Shown here: piece after piece, positions 10,218 to 16,627 of the stretch
Layout: each line of letters opens with the position of its first letter
Numbering within the stretch: position 1 is the stretch's first letter
The notes under the pieces: model-generated
Databases searched by the model: none
What the model was told of the DNA's origin: nothing
Seen by the model: only the letters and a program-made list of their open reading frames with translations
Made by a program: the position numbers and the translations under genes
Assembly: GCA_003956705.1 (NCBI GenBank)
Contig: QZCP01000541.1
Coordinates: 6,587 to 23,213 of the forward strand
Origin: Brevipalpus yothersi
Taxonomy: Eukaryota > Arthropoda > Arachnida > Trombidiformes > Tenuipalpidae
DNA length: 16,627 nt
Reading direction: 5' to 3'

Positions 10218-10841
10218 TTCTTCTTCCTTATTCCACTATCGTTTTCTTCTTCCTTTTAGCTTTCGATTGTCAACGATTGCATCACTAAATATTACACATA
10301 CACATGAATATTTTTTTCCTTCTTCTTCTTCTTCTCAGTTATCGTTCACAAGAGGCTGGAAATCAGATTCCGGAAAAGTGTATCATTGCTGACGATTGGG
10401 AGGAAAAAAAAGATGGAGAGTTGATGAGGTTTCCATCCGTTTTGAGGTTCAATTCTTTTGCTTTGGTGAGATCGAATTTGACGCCATTCCATTTGAATCG
10501 GAAGCCACAATTCAAAATATTTTCATGCTAAAATACGGAAGTGGATGATTTATCACCATTTGCCTTGAAAAAAGAGATGATATGATGAATGATTCTGTAG
10601 CACTCGATATGTATACATGTACGAATGTGTATTCTTACAAAGTCACCGCAAAAAAGTATGATCAACCTTGTGTACCTTTTAAACCACTAGCATGAAGTGT
10701 AAATTTAACACTGAGAAGTTGGGAAAATTTTTGGTAAAAATTTCATCCTTTTGCATAATATAACATGCCTCTTTGATAAGCTTAACCATTACACCAAGTT
10801 GGTGGGTGGATGGATGGATGAGTAAAATTTCTGGACAATGT
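10218..10841. other. Region between the 98-residue gene and the SLC18-like start codon
   Basis: Both flanking genes are on the minus strand, so this holds the 3' end of one and the 5' leader/promoter of the other. No AATAAA was seen on the minus strand here. A TTC run at 10320-10336 on the plus strand precedes a CAG, and an open frame 10304-10531 follows it; see the findings. Nothing else is evident. Confidence 0.5.
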
Positions 10842-12022
10842 TTACATTTGAGTTTCTGTTTCCACTTGCTTCTTGGCTGTAAAAAAAACTTACAAAATTT
10901 GAAAAGAAAAATGTGATCAATAAAACATTGTTCCCATCAAAAGCTTATGAATAAACGTTTCTTCTTACCACTTATGAACACTCTATTGACATGGATGTTA
11001 GTCAGTCTTTTATCCATCCTCTTGATCACATTATCCCAAGTTATTCTTTTCCTCTTAATTTGAGCATACAAAAAAAAGTTAGAATACTCAAATCTTCCAA
11101 GAATTTTCCGAAGCACACCTTGTTGCTTACATGCCTATGTGTACCATCCATAGATCATCGGCTTGCTATATTCTTTTCTTCTCCTCTACTAGATAGACGC
11201 AATTTTATTTCGAAATGTTGACTTTTCCTGTGTTTTTATCTCATTCAAACGAAGCTTACCCATAAGGAATACACATACACACATGTACTTATTATTATTC
11301 CAAAAGTTAACCAAAACTCACGTGCTTCAAGTTACACACATCGTCTTGTGGCCAATATCGTGTGTTTACTGTTCGATTGTTTGACTGGTCCATCTGCAAA
11401 ATTTTTGAGCCAGATTAGCAATACAGCTATAATACGGATTCTTCAACCTCATCTCCTTTATGTGAAAGAAAAAAACAAAAACAAATGATTAAATAATCAG
11501 TAAATTCAACACACACACACACATACTCTTACACAATTGGTAACAGTAGCAGTCGTTTTAATATAAATCGAAAAAGAGGATATAAAAAATTATGCCGGGA
11601 AAAGGAAAAATCTTTTTCGTAACTCTACCACTGTCAACAAGATAATCCTCGATAAAAGAACTTTACTTTTTTCTCGAAAACAATTTCTCACATTTATTCG
11701 TACACCAAAATCCCTTGAGTAAGCAATATTGAGCCATTGATTTCTGGGAGGAATCGAAATCAACGGTAAACAATAATATTTACCCAATATACTGACAAAT
11801 CAAAACATCACAAATTGAATTACAAAAAAAAATATTGTTCACATGCATGAAGAAAAAAAAATAATAAAATTCAAATAAAATGGAATCATTTTTCTCGTCG
11901 AAAAAAAGCGAAAAAAAAAAGTTTTTTTTCCACAATTTTAAATGAAACATCCAGACGGCAGCACCTCACTTGATGATGAAAAAACTGCCCGTTACCATGG
12001 CAATCATAGTGTTTGTAAACAT
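10842..12022 (-). CDS. Small predicted protein of 98 residues, spliced gene, family unknown
   Basis: I do not recognise this protein. A gene model links coding exons 12022-11970, 11743-11692, 11393-11322, 11053-10969 and 10876-10842 (TAA), with a probable 5' untranslated exon ending at 12098. Donors and acceptors are good: GTAAGA/CCAACAG, GTGAGG/CCTCCCAG, GTGAGA/TTTTGCAG, GTGAGT/ATTAAG and GTAAGA/TTTTTTACAG. All five junctions keep one frame, which is the main evidence. The protein begins MFTNTMIAMVTGSFFIIK (a hydrophobic stretch, possibly a signal anchor). Its middle is MDQSNNRTVNTRYWPQDDVC, and it ends in a basic, helix-like region (RKRITWDNVIKRMDKRL) and KKQVETETQM. The ATG at 12022 has A at -3; the next possible start is Met36 (11393). 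An out-of-frame ATG at 12033 would make a short upstream frame. The introns are short, like that of the neighbouring hydratase gene. Confidence 0.55.
11509..11523. repeat. Short (CA)n microsatellite
   Basis: About seven CA units, located in the intron between exons at 11692 and 11393 of the 98-residue gene. Confidence 0.8.
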
Positions 12023-12033
12023 AGTTGCGTCAT

Positions 12034-12098
12034 CTGTTGGAAAAATGAAATGTTTTGATGAATATTTTCAAAATTTTTGATTAAAACGTTTTCTTACA
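12034..12098 (-). other. Leader intron and end of leader exon of the 98-residue gene
   Basis: On the minus strand, GTAAGAAAACG at 12097 and TTTTTCCAACAG ending at 12034 bound a 64-bp intron with near-consensus ends. The exon before it (ending 12098) has no in-frame ATG after its last stop, so it would be untranslated. On the plus strand the same bases look like an acceptor (TTCTTACAG), but I see no good plus-strand donor upstream. Confidence 0.5.
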
Positions 12099-12207
12099 GG
12101 CACGTGTTGTATTATCTGATATAAATTTATCGGAAAAATTTCAATAGTGTGATGATAATAGTGTGGAAGAGGTGAAGTACGATTGATAGTGAAGCAAATT
12201 ATTCATT
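12099..12207. promoter_or_regulatory. Shared bidirectional promoter/leader region
   Basis: The hydratase start codon (12208, plus) and the leader exon of the 98-residue gene (minus, ending 12098) leave only about 110 bp between them. Both transcripts must begin in or overlap this interval. A palindromic E-box-type CACGTG sits at 12101-12106. No clear TATA box was recognised. The function is inferred from layout. Confidence 0.4.
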
Positions 12208-13171
12208 ATGCTGAGAAGTTTACTGTTATTCCGGCGACTGGGGAGACCATGTGTTGGTAGACGATTTTTTTGTCATGTTCAAAGTGATGAACACTGTTTG
12301 GTGAGAACTTTCCAGCAAGATAGTATTTATTTTATCGAACTTAATCGGCCATTGAAACGGAATTGTGTCACATCTGATATGGCCATTATGATTATGGATG
12401 CGATCGATAGATTTGATAATGATGATAATGTTTCGGTGGGCATTATGTATGGTAAGGGTGGCAATTTTTGTGCCGGTTTCGATATGAACGAATATCGGCA
12501 TCCTGATAGTAGTAGACTTCGAATTGGTCTTGCCGAAAAATTGGCTTCACGAAAACCGATTATAGCTGCTCTCGATGGATACACATTGGCTGCTGGTCTA
12601 GAGTTGGCCTTATTTTGTGATATGAGAGTGTGTGAAGAAGATGCTGTACTAGGTGAGTGTTCATATGGCGAAGTTTGAGATATGTTCTGAGAATTTTTCT
12701 TCTGTTTCATCTTGTGAACTTTTCTCAGGATTTTTGGGGCGTCGATTTGGAATACCTCTTGTTGATGGTGGTACTTTTCGTCTTCCAAAATTGATTAGTC
12801 CAGCCAAATCTTTGGAACTTGTGATGACTGGAAAAAAAATCAACGGTCGTCAAGCCAAAGAAATTGGTCTGATTGATGACTTGTGTGCTGTCGGATGTGC
12901 ACTTGGTAATGCTGTGAGCACAGCAATGTGTATCACTAAATTTTCCCAAGATGCGGTGATAGCTGATCGGAAATCATTACTCAGGGCAACTTATCAAGAT
13001 ATAGCAAGTGAAGCTATTGAAAAAGAATTGAAAGAAGGTCTCGAAATTATCCGAAAAAATGGACCAACAGCGGCTTCACTTTTCCTCGATGAAGGCATCG
13101 GTAAACATGGGGCATCCGCCATTCATACACCAGAACAAATCAGATTGAGAGATATTCCTGATGTTTTCTGA
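12208..13171 (+). CDS. Enoyl-CoA hydratase/isomerase (crotonase) family protein, one intron
   Basis: Exons 12208-12652 and 12729-13171 join in phase 1 (G|GA) to give 295 residues; the 76-bp intron is GTGAGT...TTTTCTCAG. Crotonase-fold enzymes hydrate or isomerise acyl-CoA thioesters. The first ~23 residues (MLRSLLLFRRLGRPCVGRRF) carry many Arg and no acidic residues, suggesting a mitochondrial presequence. The oxyanion-hole motif GGNFCAGFDMNEY is near residue 87. LDGYTLAAGLELALFCDMRV follows, with the Glu equivalent to the first catalytic Glu of hydratases. After the junction comes GFLGRRFGIPLVDGGTFRLP, the form typical of the crotonase subgroup that has Asp before GGT and lacks the second Glu (Glu164 of rat mitochondrial hydratase). 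The chemistry may therefore not be classical hydration. KHGAS near the end matches the usual RHG ending, with some 18 extra residues after it. The ATG is the first in frame. Confidence 0.9.
12653..12728 (+). other. Intron of the hydratase-like gene
   Basis: A 76-bp GT-AG intron starts GTGAGTG and ends TTCTCAG. Reading through it would stop at 12676-12678. Removing it restores VLGFLGRRFGIPL, the expected sequence across this conserved region. Confidence 0.9.
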
Positions 13172-13279
13172 AAACTTTCCGGAGTCCAGAAGATTATCTG
13201 GTTGGAGCTATCCTGAACAAAGATGATAATCGATTGAGAGAGGTAGGTGAAGTTCATCGACAATTTTGTGTTAGAAAAG

Positions 13280-13285
13280 TTTATT
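13280..13285 (-). terminator. Poly(A) signal AATAAA of the reductase-like gene
   Basis: AATAAA on the minus strand lies 124 bp downstream of the stop codon, in an AT-rich context. It falls in the 237-bp gap between two convergent genes, so the 3' end would overlap or approach the 3' end of the hydratase transcript. Confidence 0.55.
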
Positions 13286-13408
13286 TTTTTATATTCTCCC
13301 GGACATCGTAATCATGGATCAAGAATCTAATAATGTTTTGTATGATATATCGTTAATATAAATGCAAAACCATACCAAGTTCAAATCTGAAACATCTGAA
13401 ATCATATG

Positions 13409-14359
13409 CTATTTTCTTGCCGGATAACTGGTAGCTCCTTTCGCCTTTTCCATCGCAGCCACAACAGTTCCACCCACATTCTGTTTATTCAATCTGTTCA
13501 TTCCTTCGATTGCAGGTCCTCCTGGAGCCAAGATTCTCTCAATCATTTCGTTCGGATTTTTACCAGCATCCGATAAAGATTCAGCGGCACATTTAAGACT
13601 TTTGGAAGCAAATTTAACTGCTTTGTCCGAATCGAGTCCAATTTTGAGGGCACCATCGGCAGTTGCTTTGATATATTGGAAACAGAAGGCAAGTCCAGCG
13701 ACCAAGAATGGACAAAGAGCATCCTGTTTTTCTTCTTCCAAATATTCCAGATGAGAAATAGAATCCAAAAGAGTACGTACAGCGGTGGAAAGATTTTTCG
13801 AATCAGGCTCAACATCAATAGCACATAGACAGCCATTGAAATACCTGACAGCTGGGCTCATACAGATTCGATGGAATTCGATTATGTAATCATCTTTGTG
13901 TTCGGGATTCAATAGAACACCTTCGATAAGTTTTAATTTAATACCGGGCACCAATGAGAGAACAAATCTTTCTCGACCTCTTCGAGAAATGAAATTAGTA
14001 CACAAAGCTGCTGGTCTTTTAGGATCCTTGACAAGATCAGCAATCACCGAATTTGGACAGGCAATAAAGATGATGTCACAATTGAATTTTCCAAAAATAT
14101 CGGCATTTCTTTTCGACACCACACATCCTTTCTCTTGGAATTTTTTCAAATTTCTATCACTGGGAGCGGATAGACAAATTCTTTTCTCCTCCACTTTGGC
14201 ATGTGTAATAAGACCCTCGACGATTGCTTCGGCAAGATGACCAGCACCAACGAATCCAATTTTAGCTTTACCCACATCCAAAGGTGTTTGATCTCGCTTC
14301 GGTTTTTTCGATTTTTTCTTAGAATCACTCGGACCACCACCACCAGTTAAAAAGTTCAT
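13409..14359 (-). CDS. Pyrroline-5-carboxylate reductase-like protein (divergent, intronless)
   Basis: An uninterrupted 316-residue frame starts with an ATG that has G at -3. Pyrroline-5-carboxylate reductases make proline using NAD(P)H. The Rossmann motif GFVGAGHLAEAI (residues 35-46) is intact, and CDIIFIACPN (94-103) matches the next strand. The C-terminal helical domain is recognisable: DALCPFLVAGLAFCFQYIKA, ADGALKIGLDSDKAV and APGGPAIEGMNRL. Residues that are near-invariant in the family are altered: MPNTP reads MSPAV (167-171), SGSGPA reads FLVAGLA (218-224), and SPGGTT reads APGGPA (278-283). The basic N-terminus (KKKSKKPKR, 14-22) is unlike a mitochondrial presequence, pointing to the cytosol or nucleus. 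Catalysis of the classical reaction is uncertain; a related imine reductase or non-enzymatic role is possible. The lack of introns could reflect retroposition or simply compact structure. Confidence 0.85.
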   Translation of the reverse strand: MNFLTGGGGPSDSKKKSKKPKRDQTPLDVGKAKIGFVGAGHLAEAIVEGLITHAKVEEKRICLSAPSDRNLKKFQEKGCVVSKRNADIFGKFNCDIIFIACPNSVIADLVKDPKRPAALCTNFISRRGRERFVLSLVPGIKLKLIEGVLLNPEHKDDYIIEFHRICMSPAVRYFNGCLCAIDVEPDSKNLSTAVRTLLDSISHLEYLEEEKQDALCPFLVAGLAFCFQYIKATADGALKIGLDSDKAVKFASKSLKCAAESLSDAGKNPNEMIERILAPGGPAIEGMNRLNKQNVGGTVVAAMEKAKGATSYPARK

Positions 14360-15976
14360 GGCTCAAAAATAAGTCCAAACCGAAATATCATATAATCAGA
14401 TCGCTTAGCATTGATATTTTCAATTTGCACCACTCATCCACAACAATACTAACTCAAGCAATTGTTGCCAATACTCTAACTTATTCTCATTCTTGCATAT
14501 TCCATCAACCTCATAACAATATTCCAAATAATTGAGCAGCACAATCAATCAAGCATCGAGCGAATCCTCTTCGTTTATCCTCTCAGGATTGCAAACTTTT
14601 CGCTTTTCGTCTCGACAGAGAGACATAGGCTTGAGTCTATGAACTGGGCTCGATGATAATGTGGGCCAGCAAGGCTTGATCAGTAGACCTCACCCAATAA
14701 TACTGTCTGTGTGGACAGTGTCCGAAGTTGGTGATGATGAGAGTGAAGTGGCACTACGAGTCTACTATCTGCCCAGTCAATCATGTTGATATTTCAGTTC
14801 GGGTGTATCAGAGATAGTTATCGAATAGATTCGATTAGCAATTGAAGTGTGTTGCAGGACATCCTGAATCGCTTGCTTTGAGTAAAAAGAAATTTTGATA
14901 ATAACCAGAGATGAGCTAATCTGGTGGTAGTAGTATCAGAAGGTATGATGAAAGAAAAGAGTAATGGTAAGAATGGCAGGGATCGTCATCACCATGATGA
15001 AAGATGTTTAATCAAAATATTTCAGTACATGAATTGAATGGACAAACAGACCGTAGCCTGGAATCTAGGCTGCTTATACATATTGAGAAGGAGTTGAGAA
15101 GTCATATGTGATTGTGAAAGAGAGAGAGAGAGTTTGGAATGAATGGACAAGACTGGGTTTCATAGGACTTCTCTACCATCTTTTACCCTTACCAAAACAA
15201 TGATCTCAAGCCACATACAGAGAAGGAGCGAGTTACCCTTCATGTGAAGACGCTTACTATAGATAGACCTCTGGTTTCCTGACAATATGAGTTGACCAAT
15301 TATATTTCTATTCACGTATTCTTCCAATTTTTTTATTATCAGAAACTTTCTCTACTGTATTCCCTTTATCATCACATCTTGAGCTACGCTGACTTTAATA
15401 TCGTCAAGTCTCCTCTTTTTTCGCCTCTTTTCCCGGGTCCTTAAACACACACACACACACACAAATTCTTTTTAAGCTTGCCCACTGGCCATGTAGCAGG
15501 CTACACACACACGTTCAGTAAGATCTCTCTTAGGCTTTGAGTATCAAATGAATCTGAAAACTAGACAGACCAATCAACTGGTATGCATGTGTGTGTGTGT
15601 GCGGCCAAGAGTATGTTGTACATGGACTTCAGTCCATAGGATTCCCTAGTGTGATCAAAAAGACTGCCACTGCTCTCTGTATCCACATGCACTATTCAGT
15701 CCATTGAATCAGGTCTACTTGTATTGGCCGAACTTGTATCCATGTAATTGAGTTCAAAATTGGCTGAGATCGAGTATCAGCATGGGATTTTCATTCAATG
15801 AAATACATTGCATTCAGACTGCTACACAATGAGAATGGATGCTGATTTCAAGAATCATGTCACTCATTTTGATTATTTGCTAATCGCTACCATACTTGAC
15901 ATACACATAAAAGTGTGATTCAACACTTCAAATGTAATCCATGTTCATGTGAGTTCTTCTTTTGCCGATTTTTTTA
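14360..15976. other. Intergenic or intronic stretch, no secure gene
   Basis: The part from about 14560 to 14900 is noticeably less AT-rich and has several open frames of 35-50 codons on both strands, none with a recognised motif or a full set of splice signals. CA/TG microsatellites occur at 15444-15463 and 15586-15601. A short GA run lies at 15119-15132. Confidence 0.5.
15444..15463. repeat. (CA)n microsatellite
   Basis: About ten CA units in the otherwise featureless 14360-15976 stretch. Confidence 0.9.
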
Positions 15977-16261
15977 TCAATCCTTGGAGCATATTTTACG
16001 CATCAATTTTCGGAAAAATTGATCTATCTGATCGATAAATTCGAATCGAGCTTGAATAGAATTCTTCTCTTCCTTCTTTATTCTCTTTCCAGATATACCA
16101 TGTATAACAGATGATCCATTAAGGTGATTCAAACTCATGTTCAATTCTGGAATCCATGGTTTGGTGATTTCAAGCTCGCTAGCTATCATCAATTGATTAA
16201 TCTCAGGAGAAAAAGGTTGGACTGGATGAAATCTGCTTGAAAATAGGCTCAAAAGACTGTT
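15977..16261 (-). CDS. Probable terminal exon of an unrecognised gene
   Basis: The frame encodes about 94 residues and ends in TGA. It probably begins at an acceptor (TCAATGCATATCAG, ending 16262), because a TAA lies in frame further upstream and there is no suitable ATG. The sequence has no repeats or composition bias that would explain an open frame of this length. It starts NSLLSLFSSRFHPVQPFSPE, includes WIPELNMSLNHLNGSSVIHG, then a basic GKRIKKEEKN and an amphipathic FEFIDQIDQFFRKLMRKICS end. I do not recognise a domain. The rest of the gene would be beyond the right edge; a possible preceding exon is noted near 16570-16627. Confidence 0.45.
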   Translation of the reverse strand, partial: NSLLSLFSSRFHPVQPFSPEINQLMIASELEITKPWIPELNMSLNHLNGSSVIHGISGKRIKKEEKNSIQARFEFIDQIDQFFRKLMRKICSKD

Positions 16262-16627
16262 CTGATATGCATTGATATTCAAGAGAAGTTAGCGAAGCAA
16301 AAGAATGATGAGAATTTTCTTTATTCAAAGTTAATGATGATGATAACTTTAATGCAAATGAGCCATAATTTCATTATACTCAATAGTGTCTCTCCCTTTT
16401 ATATATCTCTCTGTATATGCCTCTTCTGCTACCTTTTCATCATGTTGATTCCGTTTTTAGCGGCAAAAATTATCATCTGAGACGGAACCTTGTTCAAGAA
16501 TCAGTGAACCTGATTGTAAGTCAGGCTACATCGATCAACCTATCATCTTCCACAGACCTGGATTCATTATTACCATCAGCATCCCTGAATACAGGACAAC
16601 CTTTTGGCATTCAATCCATTCACTTTT
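16262..16627. other. Right-edge flank, probable intron of the unrecognised minus-strand gene
   Basis: No reliable coding sequence is seen. A minus-strand frame at 16627-16574 (KSEWIECQKVVLYSGMLM) ends in a weak donor GTAATA and would join in phase with the exon at 16261. Confidence 0.3.

Noticed and set aside
11942..12058. 38-codon plus-strand frame with a Cys/His cluster (HSVCKHSCVICW)
   Set aside because: It lies opposite a better-supported minus-strand exon and intron, and there is no plus-strand splice donor.
14702..14719. Hairpin ACTGTC-TGTGTG-GACAGT
   Set aside because: A six-base stem is expected by chance and there is no associated element.
15162..15282. Plus-strand frame containing QNNDLKPHTEKERVTLHVKT
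   Set aside because: It is about 38 codons, and an equally open frame exists on the other strand; it has no motif or splice signals.

Overview
The window is nuclear DNA from an animal: genes are split by GT-AG introns, the sequence is AT-rich, and introns are loaded with (GA)n microsatellites. Small introns (64-260 bp) beside gene-dense DNA suggest a compact invertebrate genome. An arthropod such as a mite is my guess, but nothing here proves the taxon.

Left two thirds (1-10217, minus strand): one large partial gene, found by joining conserved peptides across splice sites. It encodes a vesicular neurotransmitter/proton antiporter of the SLC18 family (VMAT/VAChT type). Five coding exons (10217-10100, 5374-4501, 3767-3709, 3451-3368, 632-540) give residues 1-409, from the cytoplasmic N-terminus to about TM5. 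The remaining membrane segments lie beyond the left edge. Introns make up most of this part and carry the long GA tracts, nearly all oriented so that the transcript contains (CU)n. The second exon encodes a very long, cysteine-free, low-complexity luminal loop between TM1 and TM2.

Middle (10842-13171): a small minus-strand gene of six exons encodes a predicted 98-residue protein that I cannot name. It starts head-to-head with a plus-strand crotonase-fold enoyl-CoA hydratase-like gene (12208-13171, one 76-bp intron, possible mitochondrial presequence). Their transcripts must start in the same ~200 bp.

Right (13280-14359): an intronless minus-strand pyrroline-5-carboxylate reductase-like gene converges on the hydratase gene with 237 bp between stop codons. 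Its NADP-binding motif is intact but its substrate-site motifs are altered. From 14360 to 15976 I see no secure gene. At 15977-16261 there is a probable terminal exon of an unrecognised minus-strand gene running off the right edge.

The genes have unrelated jobs (transmitter packaging, acyl-CoA metabolism, proline-type metabolism). Their arrangement looks like ordinary compact gene packing, not a functional cluster. I see no mobile element, CRISPR array, rRNA or tRNA.
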